A stretch of 42,700 nucleotides of DNA. Origin: Oscillospiraceae bacterium (lineage in GTDB: Bacteria; Bacillota; Clostridia; Oscillospirales; Oscillospiraceae). The position numbers and the translations under genes were made by a program. The DNA is taken from contig JAFVVI010000042.1 in assembly GCA_017502265.1 (NCBI GenBank), positions 1 through 42,700 on the forward strand, written 5' to 3'. Positions 33,430 to 41,152 of this stretch are shown here, in pieces. How positions within the stretch are numbered: the stretch's first letter is position 1; every line of letters begins with the position of its first letter. The notes under the pieces were generated by a model, which was not told where the DNA came from, made no database searches, and was given only the letters and a program-made list of their open reading frames with translations.

Positions 33430-34296
33430 TCAAGGTGTCCAACGGCCGGTAGCGCCGCAGGGCAGGACCAGTCCGCTTTCTTTTACCGGTAGTCCCAATT
33501 CTCCCACTGCGGTATTGCCGCCGTGGCTTTGACCAAATACCACATTGGAAGCATAACCCACTGCAGAGGGAGCAAGGCCCGTGGTATAAGAATTGATAAT
33601 GACAAACAGAGGGTTATCCGTCAGCAGCTTGCCCACTTCCAGCAAGAAGGGGTAAAAACTGGTCTCCATTTTCCAGATCTCACCGCCGGGTCCCCTACCG
33701 TAGCTGGGGGGATCCATAATGATGCCGTCGTACCGGCGTCCCCGGCGGATCTCCCGCTGGATAAACTTACCACAATCATCCACGATCCAGTGGATAGGCC
33801 GGTCAGCAAGGCTGGAGGCTGCTGCATTTTCCTTAGCCCAAGCCACCATACCCTTGGAGGCATCCACATGGAACACCTCCGCACCGCCTGCAGCGGCTGC
33901 CAAGGTAGCGCCGCCGGAGTAGGCAAACAGGTTCAGCACTCTTGTGGGACGGCCGGCGGAAGCAACCTTATCCCGGATAAAATCCCAGTTGGCCGCCTGT
34001 TCCGGGAACACGCCGGTATGCTTAAAATTCATAGGCTTGACATTAAAGGTCAGATAATCCTTGTAACGGATCTGCCAGCGTTCCGGCAGGTTATGGTCTG
34101 ACCAACGGCCGCCGCCGGTGGAAGAGCGGATATAACGGGCGTCATACCGCTTCCATGCCGGGTGCGTATGCGGTGTGTCCCAGATCACCTGGGGGTCCGG
34201 GCGGACGAGGGTATACTTCCCCCACCGCTCCAACCGCTCACCGTTAGAGGTGTCCAGCACCTCGTAATCTTTCCATTCATCGGAAATCCAAATCAT
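33430..34296 (-). CDS. Class I SAM-dependent methyltransferase, RlmI/RlmK-like
   Basis: A 288-residue protein. Motif I is VLNLFAYSGGATLAAAAGGA, the acidic end of strand 2 is VFHVDASKGMVAWAKEN, and the catalytic-type motif DPPSYGRGP resembles rRNA methyltransferases of the COG1092 group (RlmI/RlmK). Those usually carry an N-terminal PUA domain; here the N-terminal ~90 residues are short and different, so this is the PUA-less branch and the target base is uncertain. ATG 34296 has AAAGGAG 7 bases upstream. It lies 32 bases after the PBP gene, in the same run as the ECF genes. Confidence 0.85.
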   Translation of the reverse strand: MIWISDEWKDYEVLDTSNGERLERWGKYTLVRPDPQVIWDTPHTHPAWKRYDARYIRSSTGGGRWSDHNLPERWQIRYKDYLTFNVKPMNFKHTGVFPEQAANWDFIRDKVASAGRPTRVLNLFAYSGGATLAAAAGGAEVFHVDASKGMVAWAKENAAASSLADRPIHWIVDDCGKFIQREIRRGRRYDGIIMDPPSYGRGPGGEIWKMETSFYPFLLEVGKLLTDNPLFVIINSYTTGLAPSAVGYASNVVFGQSHGGNTAVGELGLPVKESGLVLPCGATGRWTP

Positions 34297-34328
34297 CTGT
34301 TTCTCCTTTGCCTACAGCGTGTTTATGC

Positions 34329-36980
34329 TTACTTGCCGTGAACAGGGCAAATCTTATAGGGTGCATTTACGCCTTGGCTTAAGTTATTTTTAATACCTCT
34401 GAACCAGCCGTCAGTACCGTCTGAATTGACATAGTAGACATAGTCGTTACGCAGATAGTCCCGGATCAGGCCGTGGGCCTCTGTTCGGAGGATTTTATCG
34501 ATCTCGTTCTGGGTCAGCTTGACCAGGGATTTTGATGTGATCTTCACAGATTTATCTGTATTTGCAAGATTCCTGCAGGCCTCGGTGGCCACACCGCCGC
34601 CGGAACAGTACTCCACCATCACATGCTTGTCGCAGGTCTCCTTAGGCATATCCTCGGGGTATACCATGGACTGGCTGGTGACGATAAAGCTGCTGGGATC
34701 CAAAGGTGCGCTCAGGCGGACATCTCTGGTGCAGGCTTCGGTAGCGATCTTGCCGGAGTGCAGGCAGATGTTCACACTCTGCAACCGGCTGGTGCTGTAC
34801 AACAGCAAATCGGTTTTCCCGCTGTGGAGAGGGCCCATAACCTTTCGGAACAGGACCGCAGCAGGATTGCTGACATTGATGCACTTGATAGATTCCGGGT
34901 CATCAAAGCCAGTCCAAACGGCAGCGGTATAATAACCGGTGTAGCCGCAGTACCAGCGGTCATAGTTATCACCGGAAGTACCGGTCTTGCCGGCAGTGGT
35001 GATGCCGTAGGCTCTGGATAGGTCAGCCTCGGTACCGGTACCTTCATTGGTGGCAGAAGTCAAACAGAAATTCATATAATCCACAGTCTTCTGGCTGAGG
35101 ATCGGCTCTGTCTCCTGGGTATTGTCGATGAGCAAATTACCTTTACTGTCATAGACCTTGGTAAAGGTTCTGCCTCTGCGGTACACGCCTTCGTTGGCAA
35201 AGGTAGCAAATGCGCTGGCCATATCCCGCACGGTCACACCGATGGTCTGGGCGCCCAAAGCCAACGGGCCGATACCCAAGTCACTGTGAACATTGCCGTA
35301 GGCATCCACATAATTTTCCACAAAGGTAGACATGCGGAACTTTTCCGTTGCAAACTTATAGGCATAGTTGATGCCGGATTTTTCCAGTGTATTGGCCGCT
35401 GCTGCATTGACAGAACGGACCACTGCCCGGTAGATGGTACGGGCATAGGAATAGGTCCGGGTATCATTCAAGGGATAGACACCTTTTTCGGTGAAGTTGG
35501 TAGGCAGATCCTTAATGACCGTAGCCGGTGTGATAGCGCCGGACTGGAACGCCGGTGCATACACGGTAATCGGCTTGATGGACGAGCCGGACTGACGCTG
35601 GGCATCGGTAGCCCGGTTCCAGGCATCGTGCTCCCTCTTCTCGCCTACGCCGCCGGCCATTGCCACAATATCGCCGGAGCGGTTATCAATAATCACCATT
35701 GCCGATTCCAGCTGCTGACCGCCACGGGTATCGGGGATCTCATCGAGATTGGTGTAGATTGCATCCACCTTATCCTGGGCGTTCTTGTCGAAGGTGGTAT
35801 AGATACTGTAGCCGCCCTTCTGGATCTGCTGCATCATCATTTCACGAGTGGAAGAATTCCACTGGAAGCCGGCCTTCTTGGCCATAGCCTTGGCGACATC
35901 TTCAATTACCGTATCACCAAACCAGGAATACACCGATTGGGAGTTATCCTGCTGGACCAAGGTCTGGGTGCTGCAATTGGGGCAGTAATAGACAGTGCCC
36001 TCTTTTCTGTAGGTGCTGACAGTACCCCGGTAGCCGCAGCCTTCATTGTCACAGGTAGCCAACCGGTCAGCATCATCCACGCCGGCCTTGAGTACCAGCT
36101 CCTGGGCGATGGCTGTCTGATATTCTTCCTCTGTCAGCCAGTCATACTCCCGCATTGCCCAAAGGACATTTTCTTTGCGTTTTTTGTTGTTCTCAAAGTT
36201 CTGATAGGGATCGTAATAGGTGGGCGAATTGGTAATGCTGATAAGGCTGGCGCATTCGGCCGTGGTCAAAAGCTCCAGTTCCTTGCCGAAATATGTCTCC
36301 GCCGCGCTGCGAACACCCCGGCAGCCCTGGCCAAGGTAGATGCAGTTGAGATACATTTCCATAATGGTATCCTTGTGATACCGCTTTTCCAGCTGCAGGG
36401 CTCTGAAAATTTCCAAAACCTTACGCTGCACAGTGACATCGTCTGCAGATTCATCTTCGAAGAGCAGAAGATTCTTAATCAGCTGCTGGGTAATACTGGA
36501 GCCGCCCACAGAGTCATCACCAAAGAACATTCTGGCGCACGCCTTGATGGTAGTGACCCAGTCCACGCCCTGGTGAGTATAGAATCTGTGGTCCTCAATG
36601 GCGATAGCCGCATGGACCAGATCCTTTGGAATATCCTCTAAATCTGCCCACTTGGAGCTGGTGCTGGCAAAAACAGTCTGATAGACCTGAATGTCACCGT
36701 TCTGGTCCACATAGTACATCACAGAGTTTTTGTCCATCTCCACATCTTCAATGTTCATGCCCGCCATAGGCAGAATATCATCCTGGAGATAGTCGCCCAA
36801 AATCCCTGCAAATACAAAGCCGCAGACGATTCCGATCAGCAGCACTGTCAGCAGCGCGCCAAATATAACCTTAAGCACAGAAAAGGTAGTCCCAAGGCCC
36901 TGCTTCACAGAGCTGATGCTCCAGTGGGGCTCCCAGTTTTGTCTGGGCCGTTCCCTTCTTTCCTTTTTCTTGTCATTCAT
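34329..36980 (-). CDS. Class A penicillin-binding protein (PBP1A type) with Cys4 insert
   Basis: An 883-residue bifunctional peptidoglycan synthase. After a charged cytosolic tail and one membrane helix (~33-62) comes the GT51 glycosyltransferase (catalytic EDHRFYTHQGVD, E129; GGSSITQQLIKN) and then the transpeptidase (SSIK at 466-469, VRSVNAAA, AGKTGTSGD). Between them, residues C310-x4-C315 and C333-PN-C336 form a zinc-ribbon-like Cys4 group, unusual for an exported domain. The C-terminal ~150 residues hold further cysteines and a CPVHGK end. ATG 36980 is set by GGAGGT 7 bases upstream, better than upstream starts. First gene of the run leading to the Clp ATPase; an extended -10 promoter is at 37069. 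Confidence 0.93.
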   Translation of the reverse strand: MNDKKKERRERPRQNWEPHWSISSVKQGLGTTFSVLKVIFGALLTVLLIGIVCGFVFAGILGDYLQDDILPMAGMNIEDVEMDKNSVMYYVDQNGDIQVYQTVFASTSSKWADLEDIPKDLVHAAIAIEDHRFYTHQGVDWVTTIKACARMFFGDDSVGGSSITQQLIKNLLLFEDESADDVTVQRKVLEIFRALQLEKRYHKDTIMEMYLNCIYLGQGCRGVRSAAETYFGKELELLTTAECASLISITNSPTYYDPYQNFENNKKRKENVLWAMREYDWLTEEEYQTAIAQELVLKAGVDDADRLATCDNEGCGYRGTVSTYRKEGTVYYCPNCSTQTLVQQDNSQSVYSWFGDTVIEDVAKAMAKKAGFQWNSSTREMMMQQIQKGGYSIYTTFDKNAQDKVDAIYTNLDEIPDTRGGQQLESAMVIIDNRSGDIVAMAGGVGEKREHDAWNRATDAQRQSGSSIKPITVYAPAFQSGAITPATVIKDLPTNFTEKGVYPLNDTRTYSYARTIYRAVVRSVNAAAANTLEKSGINYAYKFATEKFRMSTFVENYVDAYGNVHSDLGIGPLALGAQTIGVTVRDMASAFATFANEGVYRRGRTFTKVYDSKGNLLIDNTQETEPILSQKTVDYMNFCLTSATNEGTGTEADLSRAYGITTAGKTGTSGDNYDRWYCGYTGYYTAAVWTGFDDPESIKCINVSNPAAVLFRKVMGPLHSGKTDLLLYSTSRLQSVNICLHSGKIATEACTRDVRLSAPLDPSSFIVTSQSMVYPEDMPKETCDKHVMVEYCSGGGVATEACRNLANTDKSVKITSKSLVKLTQNEIDKILRTEAHGLIRDYLRNDYVYYVNSDGTDGWFRGIKNNLSQGVNAPYKICPVHGK

Positions 36981-37068
36981 ACCATATACCTCCATCGTTC
37001 CGGCCAAAATGCCGGTCCGGTTGATTCTCATAACCACGACCGTATATAACCATACTATCGTTCATATC

Positions 37069-37077
37069 ATTATAGCA
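37069..37077 (-). promoter_or_regulatory. Extended -10 promoter element for the PBP1A operon
   Basis: On the minus strand TGCTATAAT is a consensus extended -10. The -35 position 17 bases upstream reads TTTCGT, a weak match. It would leave a leader of about 80 bases. Confidence 0.6.
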
Positions 37078-37219
37078 TATTATGCAGCAAAACGAAAGAC
37101 CTAATTTATGAATTATTATTTATTTTATAATAGTATGCCCATTTCTCTGATATTTTCCCCGGGCAGTCTCTCATAAATGCACTTTCCGGGGATATAATAA
37201 TTCTGCGACCGGTTACTAC

Positions 37220-37248
37220 TTGATTTTGTGGCATCAATTGATTAAAAT
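37220..37248 (+). promoter_or_regulatory. Promoter for the DUF1292 gene
   Basis: TTGATT (37220-37225), a 17-base spacer and TAAAAT (37243-37248). Confidence 0.65.
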
Positions 37249-37278
37249 ATACCTACAACACAAACGGAGGTATGAACA

Positions 37279-37563
37279 ATGTCTGATGAATACGGTTCTG
37301 ATTTTATGACCATTGTGGACGAGGACGGCACAGAGTTTGAACTGGAGGTCCTGACCACATTGGAATGGGGTGGCGCTACCTATCTGGCTGTTACGCCTGC
37401 TACCGACGACGAAACCGAGGAGCTGGAGGTCAGCATCCTCAAGTCCGTGGAAGAGGACGACGGCGAGCCGATCCTGTGCGCCATTGAGGACGATAACGAG
37501 TTGGAGACCGTTTACGGGCTGATTATGGATCAGCTTTACGAAGAGGAAGACGACGAGGATTGA
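37279..37563 (+). CDS. DUF1292 protein, YrzB-like
   Basis: A 94-residue, very acidic protein. The family pattern is visible: an N-terminal strand region (MTIVDEDGTEFELEVLTTLE), GATYLAVTPA, then LEVSILKSVEEDDGE and a Glu/Asp-rich tail. DUF1292 proteins are widespread in Firmicutes, commonly near ruvX and alaS; their role is not known to me. A ruvX gene lies 2.8 kb away here. AACGGAGGT precedes ATG 37279. It is followed without a terminator by a structured RNA region, so the RNA may be processed from this transcript. Confidence 0.88.
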   Translation: MSDEYGSDFMTIVDEDGTEFELEVLTTLEWGGATYLAVTPATDDETEELEVSILKSVEEDDGEPILCAIEDDNELETVYGLIMDQLYEEEDDED

Positions 37564-37565
37564 TA

Positions 37566-37795
37566 CACTTCCTGCTTGGTTCGTAATGTGTCTTGTTGGA
37601 CCCACATTTATAATTAGGGATGCAGGACTTCCCTGTCGGATTGCAGACCTCCCGCCTATGCTTTGACATCAGGTGGACGTTGGGAGCAGCGAAGGCAGAG
37701 AGCGGCAACCCACCTGCCGATTGGTGCAGGTCATAATCGGACGCATACGGCTAAAGCGGGTGTGGCATGGGGGGCTTTGCTCCCCATGTTTTTTT
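37566..37795 (+). ncRNA. ssrS: Structured non-coding RNA, probable 6S RNA
   Basis: No protein gene occupies 37564-37929. The region up to 37795 is rich in complementary segments: AATGTG/CACATT (37585, 37603), TCCTGC/GCAGGA (37571, 37622), CAGGTGG/CCACCTG (37671, 37710) and CCGATT/AATCGG (37717, 37735), and ends with a strong terminator. The order of segments (GGTTCG, GGACCCACA, GGGATGCAGGACTTCCC, GCAGACCTCCCGCC, GAAGGCAGAGAGCGGCAA) resembles my recollection of clostridial 6S RNA, which binds sigma-A RNA polymerase. The 5' end is uncertain and no good promoter is seen just upstream. The identity is tentative; that it is a structured transcript is more certain. Confidence 0.55.
37766..37795 (+). 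terminator. Terminator of the structured RNA
   Basis: A 7-bp stem (CATGGGG / CCCCATG), extendable inward, followed by seven T. Confidence 0.85.
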
Positions 37796-37836
37796 GTAAA
37801 CTTTTTTCTTTTTTGACAAAATCCAAAGAATTTCTC

Positions 37837-37865
37837 TTGCAACATAGGGGCAAATAGGTTATAAT
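37837..37865 (+). promoter_or_regulatory. Promoter for the parvulin-type foldase gene
   Basis: TTGCAA (37837-37842), a 17-base spacer and TATAAT (37860-37865). A TTGACA at 37813 is too far from this -10 and pairs with nothing obvious. Confidence 0.75.
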
Positions 37866-37929
37866 AGCTTGAATCATACGGCTAAATGGTCGTAAATATT
37901 ACCATTCGTTTATTGAGAGGATTGATTAA

Positions 37930-39600
37930 ATGAGCGCATCCGACAAGAAAAAGCTCCGCAAAGAAGCCGCGGCGGCTGCACTGACAGAAAAGCAGAAGAA
38001 AGAGCAGGCCGAAGCCAAAAAGCTGAAAGCTGCAACAATTTCCTTTGTTGCCATCATGCTTGTGATTGCTCTGACTGCTACCAGTATTCTTGCAGTACGG
38101 GGTGTCAACAACTCCGGCATCATTGACAAAAACACCATCGCCGCTGTCACCGGCAGCCACGAATTGGACAGTGTTATGGTCAGATACTACTTTATCGACC
38201 ATATCCGGAGTCTGTATCAGCAGTGGAAAACCGACTATGCTGACAGCCTTTCCGTATACATTTCTATGATGGGTCTGGATCTGAATGCCCCCCTGAATGC
38301 GCAAAAGAGCTCCGTCGATTCCAATAAGACCTGGGCAGAGTATTTCCTCGATGGCGCGCTGGCCAAGGCCAAGAATGATCTTGCTCTGTACGACAAAGCT
38401 ATGGCAGAAGGTTTTAAACTGTCCGAAGATGAGCAGAAGGCTCTGGATAGCAACGAGCAGATGCTGCAGATCTACGCTATGTACGGCGGATTCCAGAACG
38501 CCAATCAGTACCTGCGAGCCATCTACGGCTACGGTGCAAATGTGGATTCCTTCAACGAGTACTCTAATATCACCACCATTGCTTCTGCATACTACACCGC
38601 TTACAGCGATTCCCTTACCTACAATGACGCTGCTATCCGCGAGTACGAAAAGGACAAGTTTGATAATTTCTCCTCCTTCAGCTATGCTGTGTACCCTGTG
38701 AATGTCTCCGACTACCTGACCGGCGGCACTAAGGACGACAAGGGTAACACCACCTATAGCGACGAAGAGAAGGCCGCTGCCCAGAAGAAGGCTGAAGAAA
38801 TTGCAAACGGTTTAAAGGAAGCCGGCAGTCTGGATGCGCTGGACACCGCTATCTCTGCGCTGGATATCAACAAAGAAAAAGAGAACGCCGTCACCAGCAC
38901 CAAGAATAGCCTGGTCAAGTACACCCTTCTTCCTGCCGAGTTCCAGAAGTGGATGGCAGACAGCGCGCGCAAGAACGGCGACATCACTGTCATCAACAAC
39001 GAAACCACCACCAAGGATGCCGACGGCAAGGATGTTACCACCGTTAACGGCTACTATGTTCTGTGCTTTATGGAGCGCAACGATAACACCCGTCCCCTGG
39101 CCAACGTCCGTCACCTGTTAGTGCAGTTTGAGGGCGGCACCACCGACTCCAGCGGCAACAAGACCTACTCTGATGCCGAAAAGGCTACTGCAAAGGTCGA
39201 GGCCGAGCGTTTGCTGCAGGAGTGGAAAGATGGCGCAGCCACCGAGGACACCTTCATCGAGCTGGTTAAGAAAAACTCCGATGACGGCTCCAAGGAAACC
39301 GGCGGCCTGTTTGAAGACCTCCATCCCGACTCCCCCTATACGGAATCCTTCCTGGCCTGGTCTCTTGATACGGACCGCAAGGCCGGTGATACCGGTGTGA
39401 TCGTCAGCGAATACGGTTACCATGTTATGTACTACTCCAGCGACGATGCGCTGACCTACCGTGATCATATGATTACCGAAGATCTGCGTACGGCCGATGT
39501 GGATAAGTGGTTCAACGGCATTACTGAGCCCGCAACCATTACTGTGGGCAAGACCAACCGTTTGAATCTGGATATGACCATCGCATCCATCGCTTCTTAA
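37930..39600 (+). CDS. Membrane-anchored parvulin-type peptidyl-prolyl isomerase (SurA/PrsA-like)
   Basis: A 556-residue protein. The N-terminal 30 residues are Lys/Ala/Glu-rich and cytosolic, followed by one membrane helix (~35-56, ATISFVAIMLVIALTATSIL), so it is anchored rather than a cleaved lipoprotein like PrsA. The outside part starts with a SurA-N-like helical region and ends with a PPIC (parvulin) domain at ~390-520: NVRHLLVQF, then DGSKETGGLFEDL and a GDTGVIVSEYGYHVMYY segment that fits parvulin motifs. It probably assists folding of exported proteins. AGAGG lies 9 bases before ATG 37930. It has its own promoter, and its terminator overlaps the start of the next gene. Confidence 0.85.
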   Translation: MSASDKKKLRKEAAAAALTEKQKKEQAEAKKLKAATISFVAIMLVIALTATSILAVRGVNNSGIIDKNTIAAVTGSHELDSVMVRYYFIDHIRSLYQQWKTDYADSLSVYISMMGLDLNAPLNAQKSSVDSNKTWAEYFLDGALAKAKNDLALYDKAMAEGFKLSEDEQKALDSNEQMLQIYAMYGGFQNANQYLRAIYGYGANVDSFNEYSNITTIASAYYTAYSDSLTYNDAAIREYEKDKFDNFSSFSYAVYPVNVSDYLTGGTKDDKGNTTYSDEEKAAAQKKAEEIANGLKEAGSLDALDTAISALDINKEKENAVTSTKNSLVKYTLLPAEFQKWMADSARKNGDITVINNETTTKDADGKDVTTVNGYYVLCFMERNDNTRPLANVRHLLVQFEGGTTDSSGNKTYSDAEKATAKVEAERLLQEWKDGAATEDTFIELVKKNSDDGSKETGGLFEDLHPDSPYTESFLAWSLDTDRKAGDTGVIVSEYGYHVMYYSSDDALTYRDHMITEDLRTADVDKWFNGITEPATITVGKTNRLNLDMTIASIAS

Positions 39601-39605
39601 TGCAT

Positions 39606-39651
39606 AAAAACCACCTCCAAAGGAAATCCTTTCCAATGGAGGTGGTTTTTT
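39606..39651 (+). terminator. Terminator whose 3' arm holds the TSUP ribosome binding site
   Basis: AAAAACCACCTCCA (39606-39619) pairs with TGGAGGTGGTTTTT (39637-39650), and the apex AAGGAAATCCTT can pair further. The T run ends the foldase transcript. GGAGGT (39638-39643) in the 3' arm is at the right distance (6 bases) from the TTG start at 39650 of the next gene. Confidence 0.85.
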
Positions 39652-40000
39652 GTCCCGTAATATCCGATTATCCGCGGCAGGCGGCGCAGCCGGCCTTATC
39701 AACGGCCTGTTCGGCGCTGGCGGGGGTATGGTGTTGGTACCGCTGCTGGGCAGTAAGTCCGGCATAGAAGAAGCTGAACGATTTTCAGCCTCTGTAGCAA
39801 TTATTACCCCAATCTGCATTATTTCCCTGCTGTTTTCTCTCCCCTGGCAGGTAACACTGAAGGAAGTACTCCCCTATTTGATCGGCAGCTCTGTGGGCGG
39901 GATTGCCGCCGGTCTTTGGGGACGAAAAATCCCCACCATCTGGCTGCACCGGGTACTGGGCGGCCTGATCCTGTGGGGAGGTATTCGGTATTTATGTTAG
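39650..40000 (+). CDS. Half-size TSUP (TauE/SafE-type) permease, first half
   Basis: A 116-residue membrane protein with about four helices. It begins with the TSUP N-terminal motif: SAAGGAAGLINGLFGAGGGM followed by VLVPLL, where the G-x-x-x-G-x-G-G-G pattern is diagnostic. Full TSUP proteins have two such repeats (~250 residues); this gene encodes only one. TSUP carriers export or import small organic or sulfur anions; substrate unknown. The start is TTG 39650, inside the T run of the preceding terminator, with its ribosome binding site in the terminator stem. The stop overlaps the second half-gene by 7 bases. Confidence 0.82.
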   Translation: MSRNIRLSAAGGAAGLINGLFGAGGGMVLVPLLGSKSGIEEAERFSASVAIITPICIISLLFSLPWQVTLKEVLPYLIGSSVGGIAAGLWGRKIPTIWLHRVLGGLILWGGIRYLC

Positions 40001-40362
40001 ATTACTTGACCCTGCCGGTGGCTGCATTGCTGGGCCTTCTGGCCGGCCTGGGTGTGGGTGGCGGCAGTCTTCTGATGCTTTGGCTCACCCTGGTGGCCGG
40101 TATGGATTATACCGCAGCCCGGACAATCAATCTGCTTTTCTTCCTGCCGTCAGCTTGTATCGCCACACTATTCCGCCAAAAGCAAGGCACGGTCAGCATC
40201 AAAAAGGTGCTGCCCGCCATCATCGCAGGCTGTGTGGCTGCCGCGGTGTTTTCATATGTAGGAAACCGAATCGACACCGGCCTGTTGAAAAAAATCTTTG
40301 GCGGCTTACTGCTGTTCACCGGCACGCGGGAATTACTTTATCGGCCACGGAAGGCCAAATAG
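39994..40362 (+). CDS. Half-size TSUP permease, second half
   Basis: A 122-residue membrane protein with about four helices. It repeats the TSUP motif as ALLGLLAGLGVGGGSLLMLW and ends VLPAIIAGCVAAAV, GGLLLFTGTRELL. ATG 39994 overlaps the stop of the first half by 7 bases and is in another frame, so the two make a heterodimeric carrier by coupled translation. GGAGG is 12 bases upstream, weak by itself. Its end overlaps the convergent ruvX gene by 25 bases. Whether the split is ancestral pairing or a frameshift of a fused gene is discussed as a finding. Confidence 0.82.
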   Translation: MLDYLTLPVAALLGLLAGLGVGGGSLLMLWLTLVAGMDYTAARTINLLFFLPSACIATLFRQKQGTVSIKKVLPAIIAGCVAAAVFSYVGNRIDTGLLKKIFGGLLLFTGTRELLYRPRKAK

Positions 40363-40754
40363 CCCTCCAGAATCAAGGATGCGGCCACTGCATCTACCGT
40401 ATCTTTGCGCTTTTTGCCGTGGTAATTGTGCTGGGACAGGATATTATGGGCTTCCACAGTGGTCCTGCGTTCATCCCAAAGGCGCACAGGCAGTCCGGTT
40501 GCCGATTCCAACGCGGCGGCAAATTCCCGGCACAGTTCCGCCCGGGGACCCTCGCTGCCATCCATATTTTTAGGCAGACCAACCACGATCTCTCCCACAT
40601 CCGATTCTGTGACCATCGTGCAAATCTGCGCGATGGTCTTTTCCTTGTTCCGGCTGTGGATCACCGTAGTGGTACCTACCAGTGTACATAAAAGATCCGA
40701 AACAGCAATTCCCGTCCGGGCATCGCCGAAATCCACACCCATAATCCGTTTCAT
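40338..40754 (-). CDS. ruvX: Holliday junction resolvase-like RuvX/YqgF
   Basis: A 138-residue RNase H-fold nuclease implicated in pre-16S rRNA 5' maturation and recombination. The catalytic Asp is in IMGVDFGDARTGIAVSD, followed by IVVGLPKNMDGSEGP, the Glu/Arg of LWDERRTTVEA and the late Asp of KKRKDTVDAVAASLIL. ATG 40754 is given; a TTG at 40760 is nearer to AAGGAG (5 against 11 bases) and could be the true start. Expressed toward the TSUP genes with a 25-base tail-to-tail overlap. Confidence 0.93.
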   Translation of the reverse strand: MKRIMGVDFGDARTGIAVSDLLCTLVGTTTVIHSRNKEKTIAQICTMVTESDVGEIVVGLPKNMDGSEGPRAELCREFAAALESATGLPVRLWDERRTTVEAHNILSQHNYHGKKRKDTVDAVAASLILEGYLAFRGR

Positions 40755-40829
40755 ATCCAAAATTTCTCCTTATATTCTGATTTGCTCTCATTATACAGCA
40801 AGATCCCCAAAAAATAAAGAAAAAATTTG

Positions 40830-40858
40830 TTGACTTATCCACCCGGCTGTGTTAGAAT
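40830..40858 (+). promoter_or_regulatory. Promoter for rpmG-secE-nusG
   Basis: TTGACT (40830-40835), a 17-base spacer and TAGAAT (40853-40858). Back to back with ruvX. Confidence 0.8.
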
Positions 40859-40865
40859 GGTTTTT

Positions 40866-40990
40866 ACCTGTGAAAAGGGGTTATTTTGTGCGCCCTTTTT
40901 CAGCTCCGGGTGGCAATTTGTAGTGTGCCGCTCTCTAAATCTAACATAGCCGGAGTGATACAGGGAGGCAATTTTAAGGAGGTGCCGTTT
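40866..40990 (+). other. Structured leader of the rpmG operon
   Basis: About 125 bases of untranslated leader hold three possible helices: TGAAAAGGG with CCCTTTTTCA (40870, 40893), CTCCGG with CCGGAG (40904, 40951), and GTGGCA with TGCCGC nested inside the second (40911, 40927). I cannot match it to a named leader family. The rpmG ribosome binding site AAGGAGGTG follows. Confidence 0.45.
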
Positions 40991-41140
40991 ATGCGCGTGA
41001 AAGTCACTTTGAGATGCTCCGAGTGCAAGCAGAGAAACTACAACACCATGAAGAACAAGAAGAATGACCCCGACCGTCTCGAGATGAAGAAGTACTGCAG
41101 ATTCTGCAGAAAGCACACCGTTCACAACGAGACCAAGTAA
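40991..41140 (+). CDS. rpmG: 50S ribosomal protein L33
   Basis: A 49-residue ribosomal protein. [20 protein letters not shown] and [15 protein letters not shown] are typical of the zinc-binding (C+) form, with two CxxC pairs. AAGGAGGTG precedes ATG 40991. The rpmG-secE-nusG-rplK-rplA order is the conserved Firmicutes arrangement. The C+ form depends on zinc; a zinc-independent paralogue, if any, is not in the window. Confidence 0.96.
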   Translation: MRVKVTLRCSECKQRNYNTMKNKKNDPDRLEMKKYCRFCRKHTVHNETK

Positions 41141-41152
41141 GGAGGCCCACAA

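Noticed and set aside
35286-36641. A 451-codon frame antisense to the PBP1A gene
   Set aside because: Complement of a clear PBP1A with catalytic motifs; no independent evidence.
37660-37720. Signal recognition particle RNA in the structured region
   Set aside because: The string GAGCAGCGAAGGCAG superficially resembles the SRP apical loop, but the conserved GGAAGGAAGCAGC order with its symmetric stem is absent.
37663-37857. A 64-codon protein gene inside the structured RNA region
   Set aside because: It crosses the terminator at 37766-37795, has no ribosome binding site and no protein-like composition.
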